A stretch of DNA of 64,000 bases from Schwartzia succinivorans DSM 10502 (lineage in GTDB: Bacteria > Bacillota > Negativicutes > Selenomonadales > Selenomonadaceae). Position 1 is the first letter of the stretch. Each line of letters begins with the position of its first letter. The notes under the pieces were generated by a model. It had not been told where the DNA came from, did not search any database, and saw nothing but the letters and a program-made list of their open reading frames with translations. Shown piece after piece: positions 51,440 to 60,497 of this stretch. A program made the translations under genes and the position numbers. Location: positions 62,001 through 126,000 of the forward strand of contig NZ_FQUG01000004.1 in the NCBI RefSeq assembly GCF_900129225.1, in the 5' to 3' direction.

Positions 51440-51469
51440 ATTATAACATATTCACGGCTAAACATACAA
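51440..51469 (-). promoter_or_regulatory. Promoter of the asp23-amaP-nusB operon
   Basis: Minus strand TTGTAT (51464-51469), 18 bp, TATAAT (51440-51445), about 30 bp before the asp23 start. Confidence 0.75.
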
Positions 51470-51518
51470 ACTTTCTGAAATTCTATGCGATATAGTTCAG
51501 ACAGTAAAATTTAACATA

Positions 51519-51553
51519 AAAAGACCATTGCACTTAAACTGTGCAATGGTCTG
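51519..51553 (-). terminator. efp terminator
   Basis: AGACCATTGCAC paired with GTGCAATGGTCT around a short loop, followed by TTTTTATG, just after the efp stop. Confidence 0.9.
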
Positions 51554-51558
51554 AAAAA

Positions 51559-52116
51559 TCAAGCACGCTCGATGTAAGCACCTGTACGTGTATCAATGCG
51601 GAGCTTATCGCCTTCATTGACAAACAAAGGAACCTTGACCTGATAGCCGGTCTCAACAGTTGCCATTTTTGTTGCACCCGTTGCAGTATTTCCCTTAACG
51701 CTCGGTTCGCATTCCGTTACCTGGAGAACAACTGCATTCGGAAGATTTACACCAATAATGCGGCTCTTGAAGGACTGAACGCTTACCTCCATCTCCTCTT
51801 TGAGGTAATTGAGAGCATCGCCAAGCTGATCCTTGCTGAGCTCAATCTGCTCATAGGATTCCAAATCCATGAACGTGTACATTCCATCAGCTTCATAGAG
51901 ATACTGCATATTGCGGGTATCAAGATGAGCAGGAGGCATTTTTTCGTTTGGATTGAAGGTACGCTCAACAACTGCACCTGTTTCAACGTTCTTCATCTTT
52001 GTGCGGACAAAAGCAGCACCCTTGCCCGGCTTTACATGCTGGAACTCAACAATCTGCCATACGCTGTTATCAATCTCGATGGTGAGACCTGTGCGAAAAT
52101 CTGTACTTGAAATCAT
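51559..52116 (-). CDS. efp: Elongation factor P
   Basis: Relieves ribosome stalling at polyproline. Three beta-barrel domains are visible: KOW-like IEIDNSVWQIVEFQHVKPGK, the loop GKGAAF whose Lys is the modification site in many EF-Ps, and C-terminal KVPLFVNEGDKLRIDTRTGAY. The 185 residues are exact for the family. It ends the aroQ-pepP-efp cluster. Confidence 0.97.
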   Translation of the reverse strand: MISSTDFRTGLTIEIDNSVWQIVEFQHVKPGKGAAFVRTKMKNVETGAVVERTFNPNEKMPPAHLDTRNMQYLYEADGMYTFMDLESYEQIELSKDQLGDALNYLKEEMEVSVQSFKSRIIGVNLPNAVVLQVTECEPSVKGNTATGATKMATVETGYQVKVPLFVNEGDKLRIDTRTGAYIERA

Positions 52117-52128
52117 AAATTTCTCCCC

Positions 52129-53208
52129 TTAATTAAAAATTTCTATAAGTTTTTTGTCGCTTCGGGTAAGCGGTTCACTTCCCTCAGCTGTCACTAACAC
52201 TGTATCTTCAATGCGGATACCGCCCCAACCCGGTATATATATCCCCGGTTCAACGGTTACAAGCGTATTTGGTTCAAGGTGCTCACATAAGCTTGAGGGT
52301 GACAAACGAGGTTCTTCATGTATTTCCAGCCCGAGACTGTGTCCCAACCCGTGTCCGAAGTACTTTTCATACCCTTTTTCAGCAAAGAGCCCTCTCACCG
52401 CCGCATCAATCTGCTTACCTGAAGCCCCCGGTTTCACCAGCGACTCTCCCAGCAGCTGACCATTCAGTACGAGAGAATAAATCTCCTTCTGTTTTTCATC
52501 CGCTTTTCCAACACAAACGGTACGGGTAATATCAGAATGATATCCTTTGTATACCGCACCAAAATCCATTGTAACAAATTCTCCTGAAACAATCAACTTT
52601 TCCGTAGCAACTCCGTGCGGCAGGCTGCCTCTTGCTCCCGAAGCTACAATAGTCGTAAATGCAGGTCTTTCCGAGCCAAGCTCACGCATTTTCTGCTCCA
52701 TGCGGGCAGCAACCTCTATTTCTGACATTCCGGGTTTAATATACGAAATAATGTCCTCGAATGCAGCATCACTTATTGAAACAGCTTTGCGTATGTACTC
52801 AATTTCATTTTCATCTTTAATCACACGCAAAGAGTCCAACGAAACAGGAATTGCAAAGGAAGCCTCTCCCCTCAGCTCTTTCTCCATCTGCGAATAATTA
52901 TTAAACAAAATGGCGTTGCCCTCGAAGGCAATCTGCTTCCAGCCTTCTTTTTTTATGACTGCAGCAGCTTCCTTCCAAAGTCCGTGTTTTTGCTCAACAA
53001 TCTCAAATTCCGCTGCCTGTTCCGCTGCCTGTTCGGTATATCTGAAATCAGTCAGCAAAAATGCTTTATCCGCAGAAACAAGAAGCAATGTATCATCACC
53101 GCGAAATCCGCTGAAATAATGAAGATTTACCTCTTTGTTAATAAGAACGGCATCCGCACCGTTTTCACGCAAAAAGCTTCTAAGGCCTGCAAGACGCTCC
53201 TCAATCAT
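52129..53208 (-). CDS. pepP: Xaa-Pro aminopeptidase (M24 family)
   Basis: Removes N-terminal residues before proline. A creatinase-like N-domain is followed by the pita-bread catalytic domain with metal ligands in [19 protein letters not shown], the histidine in [18 protein letters not shown], and Glu residues in [19 protein letters not shown]. The 359 residues match the YqhT group. It overlaps aroQ by 4 bp and precedes efp. Confidence 0.94.
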   Translation of the reverse strand: MIEERLAGLRSFLRENGADAVLINKEVNLHYFSGFRGDDTLLLVSADKAFLLTDFRYTEQAAEQAAEFEIVEQKHGLWKEAAAVIKKEGWKQIAFEGNAILFNNYSQMEKELRGEASFAIPVSLDSLRVIKDENEIEYIRKAVSISDAAFEDIISYIKPGMSEIEVAARMEQKMRELGSERPAFTTIVASGARGSLPHGVATEKLIVSGEFVTMDFGAVYKGYHSDITRTVCVGKADEKQKEIYSLVLNGQLLGESLVKPGASGKQIDAAVRGLFAEKGYEKYFGHGLGHSLGLEIHEEPRLSPSSLCEHLEPNTLVTVEPGIYIPGWGGIRIEDTVLVTAEGSEPLTRSDKKLIEIFN

Positions 53209-53660
53209 TTTGCCGCCCCCATTTTCCTGAGAGCAATATCCAGAGCAGCAATGTAGCTGTCGACACCGAAGCCCGCAATCTGCCCCATGACAACAGGAGA
53301 GATAACTGAATGATGGCGGAACTCTTCACGTTTATGGACATTTGAAATGTGAAGCTCTATAACAGGAACATCCACAGCAGCAATGGCGTCACGGATTGCG
53401 ATACTGTAATGAGTAAATGCCGCTGCATTCAAAAGTATAAATTCATAGCCGTTCTTTCCTGCCTGTTGTATCTCATCAATCAGTTTGCCTTCATAGTTTG
53501 ACTGAACAGAAACAAGCTCAACACCTGCGGCCTTCGCACGCTCCTTGAGCATTACATCAATATCATTCAATGTCGTACTTCCGTATATCTGTGGTTCACG
53601 AGTCCCTAAGAGATTCAGGTTCGGTCCATGCAGCACTAATATTTTTTTCAAGATAGCCAT
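53205..53660 (-). CDS. aroQ: 3-dehydroquinate dehydratase, type II
   Basis: Third step of the shikimate pathway. The dodecameric type II enzyme is recognised by [16 protein letters not shown], the catalytic Tyr in [37 protein letters not shown] and [17 protein letters not shown]. Length 151 residues. It supplies the same pathway as aroA at the left end. Confidence 0.96.
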   Translation of the reverse strand: MAILKKILVLHGPNLNLLGTREPQIYGSTTLNDIDVMLKERAKAAGVELVSVQSNYEGKLIDEIQQAGKNGYEFILLNAAAFTHYSIAIRDAIAAVDVPVIELHISNVHKREEFRHHSVISPVVMGQIAGFGVDSYIAALDIALRKMGAAK

Positions 53661-53667
53661 CTCCTAA

Positions 53668-54894
53668 TCAAGACTTCACATCACGGCGCAAAATTGTATA
53701 TGGTTCAACCGGCTGTTCCATTTTTATGTATATAATCTGCTGCGGGTGAGGAGCAGCGGAAATGGGATTTCCTTCTTCGTCAAGCATATCCGAAAGACTC
53801 TGACGGAATCCTTTTGCCCTGGGCTGGAAAACCTCTATTTCCTCACCAAGCTCCATGTGATTTCTTTGTTCTACCTTAGCACGCTTAGATTCATCATCAT
53901 ACGACAATACAAGGCCGACAAAATCAGATGTCTGCTCATAGGAGGACGAACCGTAAATCTGACTTTCAGCCCCCGGCCTTCCGAATAAGAATCCTGTGGT
54001 ATAGGCCCTATGGGATACCTTATTCAGTTCATCAGCCCATTCCTGTTTTACCTCATAGGATTCAGGATTTTCCCAGCATGAGTCAATCGCTTCACGATAA
54101 GCCTTCGTTACACTTGCAGCATAGTGAACACTCTTCATGCGTCCTTCTATCTTCAGGCTGTTAACTCCCGCATCCATCAAATCCTTGAGATACGGCATAA
54201 GGCACAAATCCTTCGAGTTAAAGAAGTACGTCCCTCTCTCATCCTCTTCTACAGGGAAGTACTGTCCCGGACGTGTCTCCTCTACCAGCGAATACTTCCA
54301 ACGACACGCCTGTGCGCATGTGCCGCGGTTTGCATCACGTCCCGTAAGGTAATTGCTCACGAGGCATCGGCCTGAGTATGACATACACATAGCACCGTGA
54401 ACAAACATTTCAAGCTCTACATCAGTACGTTCACGAATTTCACGGATTTCGTTCAACGAAAGCTCGCGGGCAAGAACTACACGTTCGGCGCCCATAGCCG
54501 CCCATGCCTGCACTGTCCGCCAGTTCGTATTGTTAGCCTGAGTGCTGACATGAAGGGGAAGCTTCGGTGCAGCTTCACGTGCGATTGAAAAAACACCCAA
54601 ATCAGCCACCAGCGCAGCATCTGCCCCAATTTCATACAGAAACTTCATATAATCAGGCAGAGCCTCAAGGTCTGAATTATGCGCATAAATGTTCACAGTG
54701 ACATAAGCTTTTTTCCCTTTTTCATGGCAAAAAGCTACAGCTTCACGAAGCTCGTCTTTTGTGAAATTCCCGCCCATAGCGCGCAGTCCGAATGACGGGC
54801 CGCCCATATATACTGCATCCGCACCATAGAGCACAGCCATTTTCATTTTTTCCATTGTGCCCGCCGGCGCCAGAAGTTCCGGTTTAATTCTCAT
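53668..54894 (-). CDS. trhP: U32 family tRNA hydroxylation protein TrhP
   Basis: Short U32 protein of 408 residues. It has the signature KPELLAPAGTMEKMKMAVLY followed by GADAVYMGG, and Cys residues in MCMSYSGRCLVSNY and RGTCAQACRW. In B. subtilis the orthologous yrrN/yrrO genes (trhP1/trhP2), beside yrrM, are needed for 5-hydroxyuridine at tRNA position 34. The same neighbours here (mltG, trmR) support this. Only one short U32 gene is present rather than two. The start is the ATG at 54894 or 54906; both overlap or touch trmR. Confidence 0.85.
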   Translation of the reverse strand: MRIKPELLAPAGTMEKMKMAVLYGADAVYMGGPSFGLRAMGGNFTKDELREAVAFCHEKGKKAYVTVNIYAHNSDLEALPDYMKFLYEIGADAALVADLGVFSIAREAAPKLPLHVSTQANNTNWRTVQAWAAMGAERVVLARELSLNEIREIRERTDVELEMFVHGAMCMSYSGRCLVSNYLTGRDANRGTCAQACRWKYSLVEETRPGQYFPVEEDERGTYFFNSKDLCLMPYLKDLMDAGVNSLKIEGRMKSVHYAASVTKAYREAIDSCWENPESYEVKQEWADELNKVSHRAYTTGFLFGRPGAESQIYGSSSYEQTSDFVGLVLSYDDESKRAKVEQRNHMELGEEIEVFQPRAKGFRQSLSDMLDEEGNPISAAPHPQQIIYIKMEQPVEPYTILRRDVKS

Positions 54895-55510
54895 TATTCT
54901 CTGCATTCCTCCAAGAAACTGTCATTCCGTCTCCAATATGATACAACTCAGTGTGATAACCCGGAGCAGATTTTACAGTTTTAATAAATTCCCTCAAACG
55001 ATACACAAGTGTGCGAAAACGATGCGGAACAAAATCAGGCCCTTCAACCATCCCCTGAAAAAGGACATTATCAGCAATAACCAAAGCATTGGGAGTAAGA
55101 AGATGCTGGATTTTACGCCAATAATCAGGATACTGACCTTTTGCCGCATCAATAAACACAAAGTCGAACGGGCCCCACAGCTGTGGAAGTACTTCCCCCG
55201 CATTTCCCTCAAAAAGCTCAATTCTGCCATTATACGGAGACCGTGCAAAAAATTCCCTTGCACGTTTCACATCATCATCATTTATTTCAATCGTTACAAG
55301 CCGCGCATCCTCCGCCGCAATAGACATGGTAAGCAGCGCCGAATACCCGATTGCGGTTCCGATTTCTAAAATGCGGTGTGGCCGAAAAGCCCCTACAATC
55401 TCAAGAAACTTGTCCCGTTCCAAAGAACGCAGGATTGGAATATGATTGTCCTCCGCATACTGCTCCATCTCGCCAAGAAGCCTATCCCATTTTTCACCAC
55501 CGGATTTCAT
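54884..55510 (-). CDS. trmR: tRNA 5-hydroxyuridine methyltransferase TrmR
   Basis: Class I SAM O-methyltransferase of the O-MT family: RILEIGTAIGYSALLTMSIA (motif I), VTIEINDDDVKRAREFF, DFVFIDAAKGQYPDYW. In B. subtilis the equivalent YrrM makes 5-methoxyuridine from the product of TrhP. The mltG-trmR-trhP order is conserved here. At 208 residues it is typical. It overlaps the mltG stop by one base and the trhP start. Confidence 0.86.
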   Translation of the reverse strand: MKSGGEKWDRLLGEMEQYAEDNHIPILRSLERDKFLEIVGAFRPHRILEIGTAIGYSALLTMSIAAEDARLVTIEINDDDVKRAREFFARSPYNGRIELFEGNAGEVLPQLWGPFDFVFIDAAKGQYPDYWRKIQHLLTPNALVIADNVLFQGMVEGPDFVPHRFRTLVYRLREFIKTVKSAPGYHTELYHIGDGMTVSWRNAENNEN

Positions 55511-56574
55511 TAACGAACCCTCTCAACAATCTCAAGGTGTTCATCGTAAGTTTTCGAGTAATGATTATGGCCTTGACGATCTGCAACAAAATATAAATAA
55601 TCCGTATCTGCCGGGTACAGTACCGCTTCTATAGCATCCATTCCCGGGCTGGCAATAGGTCCGGGAGGAAGCCCATAATGCTGATATGTATTATACGGAG
55701 AGTCTATCTCCGTATCCGCGTATGTCACATCTTCCTTGGGTGCATCCAAAAGATACTGGATTGTCGTATCCGACTGCAGCGGCATATTCATTTTAAGGCG
55801 CTTCAAAAACACCTGTGCAATAATAGGCCTGTCTTCGTCATAGCGGGCTTCTTTTTCCACAAGTGATGCAAGGATTACAAGCTCATAAATCGATAAATCC
55901 ATTTCCTTTGCACGTGCCCTAAGCCCCGCTGTCATACGTGTATCAAAGTCGTTCGTCATCAACGACAGAATCTCTTTGGCGGAAAGCTCATCCTCCACCT
56001 CAAAGGTATCCGGGAACAAAAAGCCTTCTGCACGATAAACAGCATTTTTATTTTTTTCCATGTAGCTGTATGGTGCAAAATCCCGGGCTGCTGATTTTAT
56101 ATCCGCAGCCTTGGCAATTCCTTCTTCTTCAAGGCGTTCAGCAATCTGATTTACATTATATCCTTCCGGAATAGTAAACTTAACCGTGGAAGTCCGTCCA
56201 TCCAGTAAAATCTGCATAACCTCAGACGAATCCATTCCCGGGTTAAATTTGTACATACCTGTCTTAAATTTATCATCTGCCCCTTTCATTTTGGCTGCAA
56301 GCCAAAACCAGTGCCGGCTTCCGATGATTTTTTTATCTTCAAGCACCCGCCCGATCGAGCTTGATGTCATACCCGGAGAAATACGGACATATATTACCTG
56401 ATCAGAAATAGGACTTTTTCCTGAACCTGCCAGAATACAGCCAGTCAAAACAGCTGCCAGCAATAAAAACAAAGCAGCAGCGGCAACAATCTTTCTACTC
56501 ATCTTATCAGGCCATTCAAATGCACCTATCGCATCCGCAAGCCTGTCAAGCTTATCACGAAGCCACTCCGGCAC
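55510..56574 (-). CDS. mltG: Endolytic murein transglycosylase MltG
   Basis: Membrane-anchored transglycosylase that cuts nascent glycan strands. An N-terminal membrane segment (KIVAAAALFLLLAAVLTGC) is followed by a LysM-like region and the YceG domain with catalytic Glu in VILASLVEKEARYDEDRPII and the NTYQHYGLPPGPIASPG block. The best start is a GTG at 56574 with AAGGAG nine bases upstream; the frame to 56640 crosses a terminator-like hairpin. Confidence 0.92.
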   Translation of the reverse strand: MPEWLRDKLDRLADAIGAFEWPDKMSRKIVAAAALFLLLAAVLTGCILAGSGKSPISDQVIYVRISPGMTSSSIGRVLEDKKIIGSRHWFWLAAKMKGADDKFKTGMYKFNPGMDSSEVMQILLDGRTSTVKFTIPEGYNVNQIAERLEEEGIAKAADIKSAARDFAPYSYMEKNKNAVYRAEGFLFPDTFEVEDELSAKEILSLMTNDFDTRMTAGLRARAKEMDLSIYELVILASLVEKEARYDEDRPIIAQVFLKRLKMNMPLQSDTTIQYLLDAPKEDVTYADTEIDSPYNTYQHYGLPPGPIASPGMDAIEAVLYPADTDYLYFVADRQGHNHYSKTYDEHLEIVERVR

Positions 56575-56645
56575 ATCTCTCATCTCCTTCAATAGAAAAG
56601 CCCCTGCCCGGGACATCCCAGGCCGAGGCTTAAAAATCAAAAATT

Positions 56646-56987
56646 TCAGTCCTTATCTTCTTCATCAACCAAGGCATCATAAGCAGCACAAACGGCATCA
56701 AACTCTTCATCGGTAGGCTCGATGTACTCATCTTCGCCATCTTCGCCCGGAACAATTTTTGCGAAGAATGCTTCGTCCTCATCTTCGCAGCCGCAGCCGC
56801 AGCCATCTCCATGCTCATGATTATGCTCTACTTCTTCATCAGAAGCTGTCGGAACAAGCAGTGCAAAATTCTCACCGTTTACCGGCAGAATCATCTCTTG
56901 GCGGTAATAATATTCATTTCCTTCATCATCTGTCATCACTACGATGATTTCATCATCTTCTAAAGCTTCTTTTACTTCGTCTGCCAT
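56646..56987 (-). CDS. DUF1292 domain protein with a His/Cys-rich insert
   Basis: A 113-residue acidic DUF1292 protein (IIVVMTDDEGNEYYYRQEMI; ENFALLVPTASDEE). Between the domain and the C-terminus it has EHNHEHGDGCGCGCEDEDE, a His/Cys cluster that could bind a metal. Such proteins commonly lie between ruvX and mltG. The ATG at 56987 has GAGGTGATTTCT upstream. Function unknown. Confidence 0.88.
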   Translation of the reverse strand: MADEVKEALEDDEIIVVMTDDEGNEYYYRQEMILPVNGENFALLVPTASDEEVEHNHEHGDGCGCGCEDEDEAFFAKIVPGEDGEDEYIEPTDEEFDAVCAAYDALVDEEDKD

Positions 56988-57052
56988 AGAAATCACCTCA
57001 CATACAAAATCTTCAAATCTCTCATGATTGTATCGTACGCTTACAGGTTTTG

Positions 57053-57478
57053 TCAACCTTTGGCCCCGCTGTCCAAAAAGCCCTGCAGGATAAATACCGC
57101 AGCCATCTTATCAATAACCTTTTTGCGTTTTCGTCTGCTCACATCAGCAGAAATTAAAGATTTTGCAGCTGCAACAGTTGACAGTCTTTCATCCCAAAAA
57201 ACCGCATCAGACTCCGGTACAGCCTTTTTTACCTCTTCAAAGAACGCCTTAACAATAGCACATCGCTCACCCTCTGTGCCATCCATATTTTTCGGCAATC
57301 CTATCACAAGGGACGTTGTATCGTATTCATCCATAAGAGTTTTAAGACGGGCAAGATCATCCTTCAATGAAGTACGTCGAATTGTTTCAACACCCTGTGC
57401 TGTTAATCCAAGCGCATCACTTACAGCGATTCCTATTGTCCTGTCCCCTACGTCAAGCCCGAGATACCTTTTTATCAT
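57053..57478 (-). CDS. ruvX: Holliday junction resolvase-like protein RuvX (YqgF)
   Basis: RNase H-fold nuclease involved in rRNA maturation or Holliday junction processing. YLGLDVGDRTIGIAVSDALG carries the first catalytic Asp, VIGLPKNMDGTEG is the middle block and DAVFWDERLSTVAA the third. 141 residues. The ATG at 57478 follows GGAGGAAGCCTGAG and abuts the ireB stop. Confidence 0.95.
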   Translation of the reverse strand: MIKRYLGLDVGDRTIGIAVSDALGLTAQGVETIRRTSLKDDLARLKTLMDEYDTTSLVIGLPKNMDGTEGERCAIVKAFFEEVKKAVPESDAVFWDERLSTVAAAKSLISADVSRRKRKKVIDKMAAVFILQGFLDSGAKG

Positions 57479-57479
57479 C

Positions 57480-57743
57480 TCAGGCTTCCTCCGCTCCGGT
57501 TTCCTTGAGATATGAACGAACAAGCTCCTCTAAAAGTTCATCACGTTCAAGCGACCGAATCATACTCCGCGCATCCTTATAGCTGGTAATATACGCGGGA
57601 TCTCCGGAAAGAATATATCCGACAAGCTGATTTGTAGGATTATACCCTTTTTCTTTCATTGCCGCGCAAACCTTACGAATTATAGACTGTGCTTTGTTTT
57701 CATCCGCTCCAAGGCGAAACATCATTGTCTCATCAGTGACCAT
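57480..57743 (-). CDS. ireB: IreB family regulatory protein
   Basis: Small dimeric protein (87 residues), a substrate of the Ser/Thr kinase IreK in enterococci. Family block: [20 protein letters not shown], with Thr residues near the N-terminus (MVTDETMMF). The ATG at 57743 has GAGAGGAGGCAG upstream. The ireB-ruvX-DUF1292 order is standard for Bacillota. Confidence 0.95.
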   Translation of the reverse strand: MVTDETMMFRLGADENKAQSIIRKVCAAMKEKGYNPTNQLVGYILSGDPAYITSYKDARSMIRSLERDELLEELVRSYLKETGAEEA

Positions 57744-57809
57744 GGCGCTGCCTCCTCTCATAAGCCATCCTTTGCTTATTTCATCTGTCTGACATTCTAT
57801 TACACTACA

Positions 57810-58841
57810 TTATATCATATCATGCTCAATCATGTATTCGGCAATTTGCAAAGCATTCAATGCCGCGCCTTTTCGTATCTGGTCTCCGCAAACCCAAAAA
57901 TTCAGACCATACTCTACGGATTCGTCAAGGCGTATACGTCCAACCTCAACATCATCCTTGCCGGAAGTAAAGAGCGGCATAGGATATTCCATTTCATCCG
58001 GATTATCCCTGACAACAACCCCCGGGAATGCCTGAAGTGCCTTCTTTGCTTCTTCAACAGATATTGCATCGTCAAACTCTACATTAACTGATTCAGCGTG
58101 GCTTCTCAAAACCGGAACACGAACTGTTGTCGCTGTTACGCGCAGCTTATCGTCAGAAAGGATTTTTCTGGTCTCATTGATCATCTTCATTTCTTCTTTT
58201 GTGTACAGATTATCCTGAAAAACATCAATCTGCGGAATCAGATTCGAGGCAATCTGGTAATGCTTCGGCATGCTTGCCCCCGGAAGAATATGCGGCTCGA
58301 TAGGAGTCCCCTCTGCAATGGCACGAAGCTGTTCCTCAAGCTCCTCCATAGCTTCCTTTCCTCCACCGGAAACCGCCTGATACGTAGATACAACAACACG
58401 TTTCATCTTTGCGATATTATCCAGCGGCTTCAAAGCCATTACCATAATGATAGTTGAGCAGTTAGGATTAGCAATGATTCCCTTATGGTCTTTAATTGCC
58501 TCCGGATTTACCTCAGGGACAATCAGAGGAACCTCAGGGTCCATGCGGAATGTGCTGGAATTATCGATAACAACAGCACCTGCTTTAACGGCAACCGGAG
58601 CAAAATGCTTGCTTATCGATCCTCCGGCAAACAAAGCAATCTCTACATCCTTGAAGGAATCGTCCGTAGCTTCCTCTACAACGTACTCTTTTCCCTTGAC
58701 CATCAATTTCGTTCCTGCAGAGCGCTTTGAGGCCAAAAGCTTCAAATTCTTAAACGGGAAATTTCTTTCCTCAATCAGATTGATAAATTCCTGTCCAACT
58801 GCTCCTGTAGCTCCCAAAATCGCCGTGTTATATGTCCTCAT
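57810..58841 (-). CDS. asd: Aspartate-semialdehyde dehydrogenase
   Basis: Makes aspartate semialdehyde for lysine, diaminopimelate, threonine and methionine. NAILGATGAVGQEF-type Rossmann start (AILGATGAVGQEFI), active-site Cys in IANPNCSTIIMVMAL, and catalytic His in VRVPVLRSHAESVNVEF. The ATG at 58841 follows AAAGGAAGG. It lies 25 bp downstream of dapB, whose substrate derives from its product. Confidence 0.96.
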   Translation of the reverse strand: MRTYNTAILGATGAVGQEFINLIEERNFPFKNLKLLASKRSAGTKLMVKGKEYVVEEATDDSFKDVEIALFAGGSISKHFAPVAVKAGAVVIDNSSTFRMDPEVPLIVPEVNPEAIKDHKGIIANPNCSTIIMVMALKPLDNIAKMKRVVVSTYQAVSGGGKEAMEELEEQLRAIAEGTPIEPHILPGASMPKHYQIASNLIPQIDVFQDNLYTKEEMKMINETRKILSDDKLRVTATTVRVPVLRSHAESVNVEFDDAISVEEAKKALQAFPGVVVRDNPDEMEYPMPLFTSGKDDVEVGRIRLDESVEYGLNFWVCGDQIRKGAALNALQIAEYMIEHDMI

Positions 58842-58866
58842 GATGCCAACCCTTCCTTTTTCAGAA

Positions 58867-59658
58867 TTAATCCAATATCTTTTCCAATCCAACCGTCAGT
58901 CCGGAAAGCGCCCTGACTTTCTTACATGCCAGAACAACGCCCGGCATAAATGACTCTCTGTCCAGTGAATCATGACGGATTGTCAAAGTCTGTCCAAGTC
59001 CACCAAAAATAACCTCCTGATGCGCGACATAACCCGGAAGTCTTACACTGTGAATGCGAATACCCTCATATTCTGCACCACGCGCTCCTGTCATTTTTTC
59101 TTTCTCATCAGGGTGCCCCTGTTTATGCGCTTCGCGAACCTCCTGGATAAGCTGTGCCGTCTGAACTGCAGTTCCGGATGGTGCATCAAGCTTTTTATCA
59201 TGATGAAGCTCAATAATCTCAACATCAGGCAAATATTTGGCAGCCTGCCGTGCCATAAGCATCATGAGAACAGCACCGATAGCAAAATTAGGTGCAATAA
59301 ACACCGGAACCTTCTTTTCCTCTGCAAGCTTTTTTATCTCATTTTTGGCTTCTTCCGATAATCCTGTCGTACCAATTACAGGAGAAACCCCCAGTTTTAT
59401 TGCAGTCATTGCATTTTCAAAGACAACGTCAGGGCGTGTAAAATCTACCATAACCTCAGGCTTTGTCTCCTGTATAGCCTTTGAAAGCTCTGTGCTGACA
59501 ACAACACCGCAGGGAGCTGTTCCCGCCGCTGTACCTGCATCCATTCCGCCCTTGAGGTCAACGGCAGCAACCAGCTCCAAATCCTTGTCATCCAAAACAG
59601 CCTTTACTACAGCCTGTCCCATACGCCCACAGGCTCCTGTTACCAATACCTTTACCAC
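58867..59658 (-). CDS. dapB: 4-hydroxy-tetrahydrodipicolinate reductase
   Basis: Reduces HTPA in the lysine/DAP pathway for peptidoglycan. VTGACGRMGQAVVKAV is the cofactor fold, and IELHHDKKLDAPSGTAVQTA carries the catalytic His and substrate Lys. The 263 residues are standard. It pairs with asd; no dapA is in the window. Confidence 0.96.
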   Translation of the reverse strand: MVKVLVTGACGRMGQAVVKAVLDDKDLELVAAVDLKGGMDAGTAAGTAPCGVVVSTELSKAIQETKPEVMVDFTRPDVVFENAMTAIKLGVSPVIGTTGLSEEAKNEIKKLAEEKKVPVFIAPNFAIGAVLMMLMARQAAKYLPDVEIIELHHDKKLDAPSGTAVQTAQLIQEVREAHKQGHPDEKEKMTGARGAEYEGIRIHSVRLPGYVAHQEVIFGGLGQTLTIRHDSLDRESFMPGVVLACKKVRALSGLTVGLEKILD

Positions 59659-59754
59659 GATATCCCCTCCACCAAAAAGTAACTTTATTGTACAGCATGT
59701 ACACTCTAAAAATCAATATGTGTTTCATGTGCAAAACATTTCTCATTGTGTATT

Positions 59755-60447
59755 TTAACAATTTTTCTTTTTATGCCAGTACCACATGCCGCCATAAACT
59801 GCCGTTGCCAGTATAACAATAACGGTTAATCTAATCATGTTCTCCTCAAGCATAACAAGGTCATGCCCGATTATGACTTCAAGTGCGGTAGAAGGAAACT
59901 TTCCAATAAGATTGGACAAAGCATAATCCCGAACACTTATTTTCGATACAGCTCCCAGCGCAGTCAGGATTCCTGACGGAAAATAAGGAATAGTTCTCGC
60001 AATCAGCATTACCTTAAAACCGTTCTTGCCGCTGAAATCGTCGAGCTTTTTTAAATACGGGCTCTTTTTAATAAGCCTCTCAGCACTTTCCCTGAGCAGT
60101 GTCCTCATCAACAAAAAGCTGATGATTACACCTGTCGTCTCAGCCAGCCAGGACAGAATAATTCCCGGAATTACTCCAAACAGCACGCCATTGGCAGTCG
60201 AGATGAAAATAGACGGCAGAACACTCAATGCGTTAATCAGCACATCAACCCAAAAGCTCACAACCATTGCCCATATACCGAACTGATTAATGTACGCAAT
60301 AGTCTCCTCCATACTTCCGCAGGTCATGACATGCCACAAATCACGATATATAGCCGGATTTAGAATATATATTCCGCCAAGCAGAACAAAAAGCAGTATT
60401 CCTGAAATTATCTGAACCATTCTTTCTGATTTTACATGCAAGTCCAA
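59755..60447 (-). CDS. TVP38/TMEM64 (DedA-like) membrane protein
   Basis: A 230-residue polytopic membrane protein of the SNARE-associated/DedA superfamily. Central block: FISTANGVLFGVIPGIILSW, then FLLMRTLLRESAERL and ARTIPYFPSGILTALGAVSK. Bacterial members are linked to lipid carrier scrambling, but this one has no assigned substrate. It stands alone between recG and dapB. Confidence 0.88.
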   Translation of the reverse strand: MDLHVKSERMVQIISGILLFVLLGGIYILNPAIYRDLWHVMTCGSMEETIAYINQFGIWAMVVSFWVDVLINALSVLPSIFISTANGVLFGVIPGIILSWLAETTGVIISFLLMRTLLRESAERLIKKSPYLKKLDDFSGKNGFKVMLIARTIPYFPSGILTALGAVSKISVRDYALSNLIGKFPSTALEVIIGHDLVMLEENMIRLTVIVILATAVYGGMWYWHKKKNC

Positions 60448-60497
60448 ATTCCCTCCAGAATATTTTTACTATAATATAGAATTCGAAAATGAAAATA

